In this document: one piece after another, positions 7,602 through 14,412 of the stretch
Layout of the letters: every line of letters starts with the position of its first letter
Numbering within the stretch: position 1 is the stretch's first letter
Origin: RBG-16-66-20 sp964564865
GTDB lineage: Bacteria; Pseudomonadota; Gammaproteobacteria; Burkholderiales; SG8-39
NCBI GenBank assembly: GCA_964564865.1
Contig: CAZMDA010000058.1
Span: 1 to 22,445 of the forward strand
Direction: 5' to 3'
DNA length: 22,445 bases
Notes under the pieces: generated by a model
Told to the model about the DNA's origin: nothing
Database searches by the model: none
Seen by the model: only the letters and a program-made list of their open reading frames with translations
Made by a program: the position numbers and the translations under genes

Positions 7602-8846
7602 ATGAAGACGGTCATCCTCGGCGGCGGCATCGTCGGCGTCACCACCGCGTGGTACCTGGCGAAATCCGGCCGTGAAGTCGTCGTCGTGGATCGCAACGAC
7701 GGCGTCGCCCGCGAGACAAGCTACGCCAACGCCGGGCTGGTGGCGCCGGGCCATGCCTATACCTGGGCCTCGCCCCGGGCCCCGAAGATCCTCCTGAAGT
7801 CGCTCTTCGTCGGTGGCCAGGCGCTGCGCCTGAAGCTGAACGCGGATCCGCGCATGTGGGCCTGGTGCCTGCGCTTTCTGCGGAACTGCACTGCCGAGCG
7901 CTCGCGGCTGAACACCTCGCGCAAGCTGGTGCTGTGCCGCTACTCGCAGCACCTGCTGCAGGAGCTCACCGCGGCCGAGGGGCTGGCCTATGACCGCATT
8001 GCCTCCGGCCTGCTGTACGTCTACCGCGACCAGCCTTCGTTCGAACGCGGCCGCGCGGCCATGTCCATCCTGTCCGACAACGGCCTGAAGCTGGAGACGC
8101 TCTCCCCCGAGGAGGTGGCCGCGCGCGAACCCACCTTCGCGCGCTCCAAGCACCGCATCGCCGGGGCGATCTTCTGCCCGTCGGACGAAAGCGGCGACGC
8201 GCACCTGTTCTCCGAGGACCTGGCGCGGCGCTGCGAGGCGCTGGGGGTGCGGTTCGAGTTCGGCCGCCAGGTGCGCGACCTCGAGCACGCCGGCGACCGC
8301 GTCTCGGCGGCGATCACCGACCGCGGCCGCATCGAGGGAGACGAGTTCGTGCTGGCGCTGGGCTCGTACGCCCCGCTGCTCGCGCGGCGGCTCGGCTACC
8401 GCCTGCCGGTCTACCCGGTCAAGGGCTACTCCCTCACGCTCCCGGTCGGGCCGGAGCACCGTCCCCCGACGCTGGGCGGCGTGGACGAGAACAACCTGGT
8501 GGCCTGGGCGCGGCTCGGCGACCGGCTGCGCTTCACCGCCACGGCCGAGTTCTCCGGCTACGATACCGCGCATGAGCCGGCGGACTTCGACGACATGCTG
8601 CGCGCCGCCCGGGACCTGTTCCCCGACGGGGCCGACTACGCGCGCCCGTCGTACTGGTCCTGCCTGCGGCCGATGACCCCGGAGGGCACGCCGATCCTGG
8701 GCTCGACCCGGCACCGCAACCTGTTCCTGAACGCCGGCCACGGCCACATGGGCTGGACGATGGCCTGCGGCACGGCGAGAATCGTGGCCGACATCATGGA
8801 CCGCCGCCAGCCCGGGATCGACATCGAAGGGATGACACTCCAATGA
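7602..8846 (+). CDS. dadA: D-amino-acid dehydrogenase (DadA-like), FAD-dependent
   Basis: This 414-residue flavoprotein is close to the 430-residue size of DadA. The N-terminus MKTVILGGGIVGVTTAWYLA carries the GxGxxG FAD motif at residues 7-12, followed by the acidic VVVDR strand end. The segment SYANAGLVAPGHAYTWASP matches the DadA pattern after the first Rossmann unit. The C-terminus has CLRPMTPEGTPILGSTRHRNLFLNAGHGHMGWTMACGTARIV, which is highly typical. DadA enzymes oxidise D-amino acids to imino acids and pass electrons to the respiratory chain. The stop overlaps the next start by four bases (ATGA), implying coupled translation with the racemase-superfamily gene. A relative acting on a different amino acid is possible. 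Confidence 0.9.
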   Translation: MKTVILGGGIVGVTTAWYLAKSGREVVVVDRNDGVARETSYANAGLVAPGHAYTWASPRAPKILLKSLFVGGQALRLKLNADPRMWAWCLRFLRNCTAERSRLNTSRKLVLCRYSQHLLQELTAAEGLAYDRIASGLLYVYRDQPSFERGRAAMSILSDNGLKLETLSPEEVAAREPTFARSKHRIAGAIFCPSDESGDAHLFSEDLARRCEALGVRFEFGRQVRDLEHAGDRVSAAITDRGRIEGDEFVLALGSYAPLLARRLGYRLPVYPVKGYSLTLPVGPEHRPPTLGGVDENNLVAWARLGDRLRFTATAEFSGYDTAHEPADFDDMLRAARDLFPDGADYARPSYWSCLRPMTPEGTPILGSTRHRNLFLNAGHGHMGWTMACGTARIVADIMDRRQPGIDIEGMTLQ

Positions 8847-9634
8847 GCGCACCCGCCACGCTCGCGCCCGCTGCCGGCGCCGCGCCGTACCGCAAGCTCC
8901 CCTTCACCATGGACGCCGGCATCTGCCACCGGGCCGCGATCGGCCTGGTGGTGCTCGCCACCGACAACACCATCGAGCACGAGTGGCGGAGCCTGATGCG
9001 GCTGGACGGCGTTGCCTTCTACGAAAGCCGCCTGTACAACTCGCCCCGCATCACCCCCGAGACGCTGGCCGAGATGGAGAAGGACATCGCCGCGAGCGTC
9101 GCCCTGATCCGTCCCGGCGAGCCGCTCCACGTGGTTGCCTTCGGCTGCACTTCGGGCGCGATGGTGATCGGGGAGGAGCGCGTGTTCGAGCGCGTGCGCG
9201 AGGCGCGGCCGGGCGTTCCCTGCACCACGCCGATCACCGCCGCGCTCGCCGGGCTCAAGGCGCTGGGGGCGCGGCGCATCGCCCTGCTCACGCCGTACGT
9301 GCGCAGCATCAGCGACTGGATGGGCGGCTACATCGAGGCGCGCGGAATCGGCATCGCGCGCGCCGGCTCGTACGACCACGAGAACGACAACGAGGTCGCG
9401 CGCATCGACGCCGGGTCGGTGCGCCGCGCCGTGCTGGAGATCGGCCGCGACGACGCCGTGGATGCGGTGTTCGTGTCCTGCACCAGCCTGCGCGTGGCCG
9501 ACCAGGTGAGCGCGCTGGAGGCGGAGCTGGGCAAGCCGGTCACCTCCAGCAATCACGCCATGGCGTGGCACGCCCTGCGGCTGGCGGGGGTGCACGACCG
9601 CCTGCCCGCGCACGGCCGCCTGTTCACGGTCTGA
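8843..9634 (+). CDS. Asp/Glu racemase-superfamily enzyme (maleate isomerase / EutA / arylmalonate decarboxylase-like)
   Basis: This 263-residue cofactor-independent enzyme belongs to the Asp/Glu racemase superfamily. Two cysteine motifs are present: FGCTSGAMVIG with C102 and VSCTSLRVAD with C213. In this branch, racemases and maleate isomerases use a cysteine pair, while arylmalonate decarboxylase has lost the first cysteine. The intact pair therefore points away from a decarboxylase. The closing segment SSNHAMAWHALRLAG is typical of the maleate isomerase/EutA group. It is coupled to dadA by an ATGA overlap, which suggests it supplies the D-isomer or an isomerised substrate to that enzyme. 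Maleate-to-fumarate isomerisation or an EutA-like role in a different pathway remain open. No other ectoine-degradation gene is seen. Confidence 0.83.
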   Translation: MSAPATLAPAAGAAPYRKLPFTMDAGICHRAAIGLVVLATDNTIEHEWRSLMRLDGVAFYESRLYNSPRITPETLAEMEKDIAASVALIRPGEPLHVVAFGCTSGAMVIGEERVFERVREARPGVPCTTPITAALAGLKALGARRIALLTPYVRSISDWMGGYIEARGIGIARAGSYDHENDNEVARIDAGSVRRAVLEIGRDDAVDAVFVSCTSLRVADQVSALEAELGKPVTSSNHAMAWHALRLAGVHDRLPAHGRLFTV

Positions 9635-9638
9635 CGCC

Positions 9639-10328
9639 ATGGCCAAGCGTGGCAAGCCCGCCGCCGCCAGGCGCACCGGCCTCACCGCCAGCGGCCTGTA
9701 CGAGCAGCTGCGGCAGATGGCGATCCTCTACAAGCTGCGCCCGGGCGAGCGCGTCAACGAACTGGAGCTGTCGCAGGCGTTCAACACCAGCCGCACCCCG
9801 GTGCGGGAGGCGCTGAACCGGCTCGCCTCCGAGAAGTTCCTCACCTTCGTGCCCAACCGCGGCTTCTACGGCCGCGAGCTGGACCGGCAGGACATTTACA
9901 ACCTCTACGAGCTGCGCAAGTGCCTGGAGAGCGCGGCGGCCGCGCTCGCGATCGAGCGCGCCGCGGATGCCGACATCCTCGCCGTGCGGACGTTCTGGAA
10001 CGAGGTGATGCGAAAGTCCGGCCGGATCCCGACGCAGCGGCTGGTCGCGCTGGACGAGGAGTTCCATGTCCGCGTCGTTGCGCTGTCGCGCAACGACGAG
10101 ATGGTGCGCGCGCTGGAAGGGGTCAATGCGCGCATCCATTTCGTGCGCTGGGTCGACATGGAGGAGCGCCACAGCGGGCTGTACGGCGAGCACCAGGCCC
10201 TGGTGGACGCCCTGCTCGCGCGCGACCTGCGCCGCTGCCAGGCCATCCTCGAGGGCCATATCTCGCGCCGCATGGAGGAGATCGTGCGGGTGATCCAGGC
10301 CGGCGTGGTGCGCCTGTACGCGCCCTGA
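9639..10328 (+). CDS. GntR-family transcriptional regulator, FCD subfamily
   Basis: This 229-residue ligand-responsive DNA-binding protein has an N-terminal winged helix (about 17-80) containing LELSQAFNTSRTPVREALNRL and FVPNRGFYGREL, the standard GntR recognition region and wing. The C-terminal FCD domain has the expected metal ligands D139 and H143 (DEEFH), H185 (GEHQALVDAL) and H207 (EGHISRRM). FCD regulators commonly bind carboxylic or amino acids and release DNA when bound. The gene starts four bases after the racemase stop and ends the operon, so it is probably autoregulated. The duplicated element at 7172-7193 and 11362-11383 is the obvious operator candidate. Its direct repeats of TGT(G/C)G(A/G)CA type suit GntR dimers, but this link is inference. 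Confidence 0.93.
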   Translation: MAKRGKPAAARRTGLTASGLYEQLRQMAILYKLRPGERVNELELSQAFNTSRTPVREALNRLASEKFLTFVPNRGFYGRELDRQDIYNLYELRKCLESAAAALAIERAADADILAVRTFWNEVMRKSGRIPTQRLVALDEEFHVRVVALSRNDEMVRALEGVNARIHFVRWVDMEERHSGLYGEHQALVDALLARDLRRCQAILEGHISRRMEEIVRVIQAGVVRLYAP

Positions 10329-10337
10329 CGCCGGCCC

Positions 10338-10361
10338 GCCGGCGGCGGTCAGTCCGCCGGC
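10338..10361. terminator. Probable bidirectional terminator hairpin between convergent genes
   Basis: GCCGGCGG, an 8-base loop and CCGCCGGC form a perfect 8-bp stem between the GntR gene and the convergent Bug gene. The Bug stop codon at 10349-10351 falls in the loop. There is no T-tract on either side, so it would be a weak intrinsic terminator or an mRNA 3'-end stabiliser. GC-rich composition raises the chance of accidental hairpins. Confidence 0.45.
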
Positions 10362-11317
10362 GGCACCTTCGCCATGGCGACGACCTTCGACCACTTGTCC
10401 ACCTCGGCCCTGAGGTAGGCGCCGAACTCCTCGGGCGTGCTGCCGACCGGGTCGACGCCCTGCTTGGCGAGGTACTCGCGCATGGCGGGCTCGAACAGGA
10501 TCCGGCGGACCTCGGCCTGGAGCCTGTTGACGATCTCGCGCGGGGTCTTCGCCGGCGCCATCATCGCGATCCAGGTGCCGGCGTCGAACGTGCCGACGCC
10601 GGACTCCGCGACGGTCGGCAGCTCGGGCGCGAGCGGCGTGCGCCGGATGCCGGTCACGCCCAGCGCCTTGAGCTTGCCGGAACGCACGTGCGGCATCGCG
10701 GTGTTGATCGAATCGAACATCATGTCGATCTGGCCGCCCAGCAGGTCGTTCAGCGCCGGCGCGCTGCCCTTGTAGGCGATGTGCTCCATCTGGATGCCGG
10801 CCAGCGAGCGGAACAGCTCGCCCGCGAGGTGGTTGGAACTGCCGGTGCCGCCGGAGCCGAAGGTGATGCGCCGCTGCTTGCCCAGCGCCACCAGCTCGGC
10901 AACGTTGCCGGCCGGCACCGAGGCGTTGACCACCACCAGCCAAGGCACCGCGACGATCTGCGTCACCGGCGCGAAGTCCGTGACGGCGTCGAAGCGCATC
11001 TTCCGGTACAGCGCCGGCGTGGTGGCATGGCTCGCGGCCGCGATCACCAGCGTGTAGCCGTCGGGCGCGGCCTTGGCGACGATCTCGCTGCCGATGGTGC
11101 CGCCGGCGCCGGCGCGGTTCTCCACCACGACCGGCTGGCGCAGGCTATCCGACAGCGGCTTGGCGACCACGCGCGCCATCGCATCCGCGACGCCGCCCGC
11201 GGCCCAGGGCACGACGAAGCGGATCGGGCGGTCGGGATAGGCCTGCGCGAAGGCCGGCGCCGCGGTCGCTGCGAGCAGGCCGGCGGCGGTCATCAGGATG
11301 GCTGCGGTCTTGGTCAT
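10349..11317 (-). CDS. Tripartite tricarboxylate transporter receptor, Bug family (second copy)
   Basis: This 322-residue periplasmic binding protein has an AGGAG site shortly before the ATG at 11317. The signal peptide MTKTAAILMTAAGLLAAT... ends at AFAQA. The mature protein has the family landmarks YPDRPIRFVVPWAAGGVAD, VENRAGAGGTIG, TFGSGGTGSSNHLAGELF and HIAYKGSAPALNDLLGGQID. A longer in-frame start at 11371 is rejected because it would lie upstream of the predicted -10. It is only moderately similar to the first Bug protein by eye, so this is not a recent duplication. It has its own promoter carrying the element shared with the Rid/DadA operon, so it probably imports that operon's substrate. 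No TctAB permease is encoded nearby. Confidence 0.94.
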   Translation of the reverse strand: MTKTAAILMTAAGLLAATAAPAFAQAYPDRPIRFVVPWAAGGVADAMARVVAKPLSDSLRQPVVVENRAGAGGTIGSEIVAKAAPDGYTLVIAAASHATTPALYRKMRFDAVTDFAPVTQIVAVPWLVVVNASVPAGNVAELVALGKQRRITFGSGGTGSSNHLAGELFRSLAGIQMEHIAYKGSAPALNDLLGGQIDMMFDSINTAMPHVRSGKLKALGVTGIRRTPLAPELPTVAESGVGTFDAGTWIAMMAPAKTPREIVNRLQAEVRRILFEPAMREYLAKQGVDPVGSTPEEFGAYLRAEVDKWSKVVAMAKVPPAD

Positions 11318-11350
11318 CTGCACTCCTGCGGAGGGTGGGAATACCGCTGC

Positions 11351-11383
11351 ACTATAACTCTTTGCCGACAAAACTGTCTACAC
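11351..11383 (-). promoter_or_regulatory. Promoter and operator of the second Bug gene
   Basis: On the minus strand the -35 is TAGACA (11380-11375) and the -10 is TATAGT (11356-11351, 18-base spacer) or TTATAG (11357-11352, 17-base spacer). The segment GACAGTTTTGTCGGCAA is identical to that in the Rid/DadA promoter, and the full 22-base element at 11383-11362 matches it at 21 positions. The first three bases of the -35 (TAG) are the stop codon of the upstream aspartate dehydrogenase gene, so the promoter is packed against the previous gene. Control by the local GntR regulator is likely. Confidence 0.75.
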
Positions 11384-12160
11384 TTTGCCCAGGACGGCGC
11401 AAGCGCGGCCCAATGCCGCCTCCAGCAGGCTGCCGGCGACCAGGCGCGAGGACGGCGAGGACGGCTGGATGCGCCGCCCGCACACGCGCGCGCTGTAGCT
11501 GCCGAATGCGCCGCGGACGTGCAGCTCATGCACGTTGTCCTCCACCGCGGGATCGACCAGCAGTTCCACCCGGGTGCGGTCGAAGCCCACCCCGGCCAGG
11601 GCGATCGTCGCGGTGAGGTTGACGTTCTTCGGGAACTGCGCGATCGCCGCGCGCGCGCTGCCTTCGTACACCAGCGTGCGCTGCCCCGGCACCGATGCGC
11701 CCTCGCTGGGCCGCAGCACGTGCGGCGGCATCGTGCCGCGATAGAGGACCTCGTCGATGCCGCCATGCCGGGCGGCGGCGAGGCCATCGATGCCGACGAT
11801 CGCACCCGAGGGAATGCGCACGGCCCGTCCGGCGCGCGCCGCCGCTTCCCGCAACGCCTCCCGCAGCTCGTCGTCCACCAGGGCGCCTACGGAGGCCGGC
11901 ACCAGGTCGACGCCCGCGGCGAGCACGGCGCGCCCGTGTTCGCGCAGCGCGGCCTGGCCGGCGCACTCGATGACCACGTCGTGGTTCAGGGCGAGGAATT
12001 CCTCCAGGCCGGTGCGAACCTCGAGGCCGGCCGGGTGCTCCGCCTTGCGCCCGCGGGCGAGCAGCCCGGACACGACGCAGCGGCCCGCCGCAGCGGCGGC
12101 ATGCGCGAACGCCAGCGAGCCGAGGGCGCCAAAGCCGATCAGGCCGATGCGCAGGGTCAT
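11378..12160 (-). CDS. L-aspartate dehydrogenase-like protein (AspDH/NadX family)
   Basis: This is a 260-residue NAD(P)-dependent dehydrogenase of the aspartate dehydrogenase family, which interconverts L-aspartate with iminoaspartate (then oxaloacetate and ammonia). The N-terminus MTLRIGLIGFGALGSLAF has the GxGxxG motif at residues 9-14. The family region HDVVIECAGQAALREHG follows, then IPSGAIVGIDGLAAAR. The catalytic-domain signature FPKNVNLTATIALAGVGFDRTRVELLVDP is present, followed by NVHELHVRGAFGSYS. Length is normal for the family. Its start overlaps the stop of the OrdL-like gene by four bases (ATGA). An unstable imine product fits with a Rid-family protein encoded nearby. True activity could be on another amino dicarboxylate. 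Confidence 0.88.
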   Translation of the reverse strand: MTLRIGLIGFGALGSLAFAHAAAAAGRCVVSGLLARGRKAEHPAGLEVRTGLEEFLALNHDVVIECAGQAALREHGRAVLAAGVDLVPASVGALVDDELREALREAAARAGRAVRIPSGAIVGIDGLAAARHGGIDEVLYRGTMPPHVLRPSEGASVPGQRTLVYEGSARAAIAQFPKNVNLTATIALAGVGFDRTRVELLVDPAVEDNVHELHVRGAFGSYSARVCGRRIQPSSPSSRLVAGSLLEAALGRACAVLGKV

Positions 12161-13482
12161 GGCGCGGCTGCCGAGCGCAAGCGATCGTATCGATCGCGCG
12201 CCGCGCCGGCCGTGGTCGCGACCGCGATCCCGATGTGCCGGAACGCATAGAACGGCACGCTGCGCATCGGCGTCGGGCGCAGGGGCGCGTCCCGGTCGTC
12301 GCGCCCCAGCAGGCGCTCGGCGGCCAGGCGGCCGAGCGCGGTGGACACCGCGATGCCGCGCCCGTTGCAGCCGAGCGCGCAAACGATGCCGTCGCCCGAT
12401 TCGTGCAGGCGCGGCAGGTGCTCGGAAGTGACCGCGAAGTAGCCGCTCCAGCCGAAGGCCCATTCGACCGGCCCCAGCGCCCGGAACAGCTCGGCGCCGG
12501 CGCGCCGCAGGCGCGGCAGCAGGTGCTCGTGCGACAGCCCGCCGGTGGCGCCCGAGCCGCCCATCACCAGGCGCCCATCCGGTGAGAGGCGGAACGACGT
12601 CAGCAGCCTGCGCGTGTCCGAAGCGCCCTGGCGCCCGGGCAGGATCGCCGCCGCCATGTGCGCCGGCAGCGGCACCGAGGCGGTCTGCGCGGTACGCACG
12701 GGAACGAAGGATCGGCGCAGGCCCGGGACCAGGTCGTCGGCATACGCCGCGGTCGCGACGAGGACCTTCGCGGCGCGCACGGCGCCCCTTGCCGTGCGCG
12801 CAACCCAGCCCTTCCCGGCGCGCTCGAGGGACTGGACCGGGCTGTGGGCGTGCGCGGCGGCGCCGGCCCGCATGGCCGCGACCGCGAGGCCGCGCGCGAA
12901 CCCCAGCGGATTGATGGTGCCGCCGCGGCGATCGATCCATGCCGCCAGGAAGGCACCGGTTCCCAGCATCCGTTCCAGATCCGCATGCGGCAGCAGGTCC
13001 ACGGGCGCGCCGCGGGCAGCCCATTGCGCGCAGCGCGACTCGACCTGCGCCACCGACCGCGCGGTGTACGCGGGCTGGATCCAGCCGGTCCGCACCGGAT
13101 GGCACGGAATGCCGTACCGCTCGATCAACTCGAAAACCCGGTCCGGGGCGCTGCCGCCCCACGCGGCGAGGCGGGCACCGCGCTCGCGGCCGAATGTCCG
13201 CTCCAGGTCGTCCGGATCGAGCTTCAGGCCCGGGATGACCTGGCCGTTGTTGCGCCCGGAAGCGCCCCAGCCGGGCTCCACCGCCTCCAGCACCACGACC
13301 CGCGCGCCCTGCTCCGCCAGGTGGACCGCCGCGGCAAGTCCGGTGAAACCCGCGCCGACCACGAGCACGTCGGCCTCGACCTCGCCGGCCAGCGGGGGCA
13401 TCGATGGCGCCGGCGCGGCGGTTTCCAGCCAGACCGAGCGGGGCAGCGCGGCCGGTTCGCCGGCCAGCGCGGGACTAGGCAC
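12157..13482 (-). CDS. FAD-dependent oxidoreductase, OrdL/PuuB-like (DAO family)
   Basis: This 441-residue flavoprotein begins, after a GTG start at 13482, with LPRSVWLETAAPAP...LAGEVEADVLVVGAGFTGL, the N-terminal pattern of gamma-glutamylputrescine oxidase-like enzymes. The FAD motif glycines are at residues 43, 45 and 48. SGRNNGQVIPGL follows, the conserved flavin-contact region of this group. The C-terminal half has GWSGYFAVTSEHLPRLHES and ALGCNGRGIAVSTALGRLAAE, both typical. The ATG at 13401 is rejected because it would cut off the conserved PRSVW segment. The gene overlaps the upstream glyoxalase-like gene by eight bases and the downstream aspartate dehydrogenase by four. It probably oxidises an amine or N-substituted amino acid; the substrate is not predictable. 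Confidence 0.87.
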   Translation of the reverse strand: MPSPALAGEPAALPRSVWLETAAPAPSMPPLAGEVEADVLVVGAGFTGLAAAVHLAEQGARVVVLEAVEPGWGASGRNNGQVIPGLKLDPDDLERTFGRERGARLAAWGGSAPDRVFELIERYGIPCHPVRTGWIQPAYTARSVAQVESRCAQWAARGAPVDLLPHADLERMLGTGAFLAAWIDRRGGTINPLGFARGLAVAAMRAGAAAHAHSPVQSLERAGKGWVARTARGAVRAAKVLVATAAYADDLVPGLRRSFVPVRTAQTASVPLPAHMAAAILPGRQGASDTRRLLTSFRLSPDGRLVMGGSGATGGLSHEHLLPRLRRAGAELFRALGPVEWAFGWSGYFAVTSEHLPRLHESGDGIVCALGCNGRGIAVSTALGRLAAERLLGRDDRDAPLRPTPMRSVPFYAFRHIGIAVATTAGAARDRYDRLRSAAAP

Positions 13483-14329
13483 CCTCGACGAACTCGAGGA
13501 TCGCGCCGCAGGCGTGCTCCGCCTCCACCCGCAGCGCGCCGCCGGGCGTACGGGTATGCGGCACCGCGCCCGCCTCGAGCGCGCGCGCGCACTGCGCAAG
13601 CGAACCGGTACGCAGGGCGACCGCGCTCAGGTACGGCGCCTCGGCGCCCGCGATCGCCATCCCGAGCGCCGCGGCCCGCGCCTCATCCAGCACGCGCAGT
13701 ACCGCGCCGCGCCCGACGGGCACCTCGAGCGCACCATCGGCAGCCGGACTCGGCGCCGCGTCGAGGTACTTGGCGAGCAGGTCCCGCGCACGCGCCGCAT
13801 CGCGCGTCACCATCGTCATCGACCGAAGGCCGGTCACGCCATTGGCATGCACCAGGAATGCCGGCCGCCGGATCAGCTGCGGCGTGAGGTGCTGGCAGAT
13901 GAGGGACGACATCAGGCCGTCGGTCTCCTTGGTGTCGAAGAAGATCAGCCGGAAGCGCGGCTCCAGGTTCCCGTCCGGCAACTCGAAGTTGCGCGTCAGC
14001 TCGCGCGGATCGGCCGGATGCAGCCCCTTGGCGCGAAGCGCGGCGACCGCGCTTGCCGCCTCGGTCTCGGAAGAGAAGGCGACGCCCATCAACCCCTCGC
14101 GCTTGGCGAGGAATGCGTCGAGACCGTGCAGGTAGCGCTTCGGGTCGACGATGCCGCGCAGTTCCAGGTAGTCGTGCGGGAACATGATGCACCAGTTGCC
14201 GGTGCCCCACTCCTTGTGGCTGCCGCGCGGCGGCACCGTGAAGCCCATGCGCTCGTAGATGCCGCGCGCCTGCGGCATGTCGCGAACCGCGATGACGGGA
14301 TGATCGAAGCCTGTGATGATGCCGGGCAT
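13475..14329 (-). CDS. VOC-superfamily protein (glyoxalase-like domain)
   Basis: This 284-residue protein has two vicinal-oxygen-chelate halves. The N-terminal half opens with ITGFDHPVIAVRDMPQARGIYERMGF (a metal-ligand-like H10) and continues EWGTGNWCIMFPHDYLELRGI. The second half contains GLRSMTMVTRDAARARDLLAKYL and ends GAILEFVEGA, where the glutamate could complete a metal site. It resembles the glyoxalase-like family that has an internal duplication, often found beside catabolic enzymes without assigned function. Its ribosome-binding site is poor (GAAAGAA before the ATG at 14329). An 83-base spacer with a hairpin separates it from the DUF1989 gene upstream, the largest break in this part of the run. 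It might be an isomerase, lyase or dioxygenase. Confidence 0.82.
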   Translation of the reverse strand: MPGIITGFDHPVIAVRDMPQARGIYERMGFTVPPRGSHKEWGTGNWCIMFPHDYLELRGIVDPKRYLHGLDAFLAKREGLMGVAFSSETEAASAVAALRAKGLHPADPRELTRNFELPDGNLEPRFRLIFFDTKETDGLMSSLICQHLTPQLIRRPAFLVHANGVTGLRSMTMVTRDAARARDLLAKYLDAAPSPAADGALEVPVGRGAVLRVLDEARAAALGMAIAGAEAPYLSAVALRTGSLAQCARALEAGAVPHTRTPGGALRVEAEHACGAILEFVEGA

Positions 14330-14340
14330 GGGAATTCTTT

Positions 14341-14390
14341 CGGCGAGACAAGGTTCGCCGGATTCTGAACACCACGCGCCTTGCTGGCAA
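14341..14390 (-). promoter_or_regulatory. Possible promoter and leader hairpin before the glyoxalase-like gene
   Basis: On the minus strand TTGCCA (14390-14385) and CAGAAT (14367-14362) are 17 bases apart, an acceptable but weak sigma-70 pair. Just downstream, CGGCGA, an 8-base loop and TCGCCG (14360-14341) form a 6-bp hairpin that ends about 11 bases before the start codon. It may start or tune expression of the glyoxalase/OrdL/aspartate-dehydrogenase group separately from the genes upstream. Confidence 0.3.
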
Positions 14391-14412
14391 ACCCAGTTTC
14401 GCTTGCGGGCGC

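Noticed and set aside
8843..9634. Assigning an ectoine-utilisation (eut) cluster from the EutA-like protein
   Set aside because: No ectoine hydrolase, EutB/EutC homologue or ectoine transporter is visible; superfamily likeness alone is insufficient.
11318..11371. Longer N-terminus of the second Bug receptor
   Set aside because: It would place the start upstream of the predicted -10 and put 18 residues before a complete signal peptide that has its own AGGAG site.
9920..12250. A 776-codon open frame on the plus strand
   Set aside because: It crosses the GntR gene out of frame and then runs antisense to the second Bug and aspartate dehydrogenase genes, which have clear family motifs.
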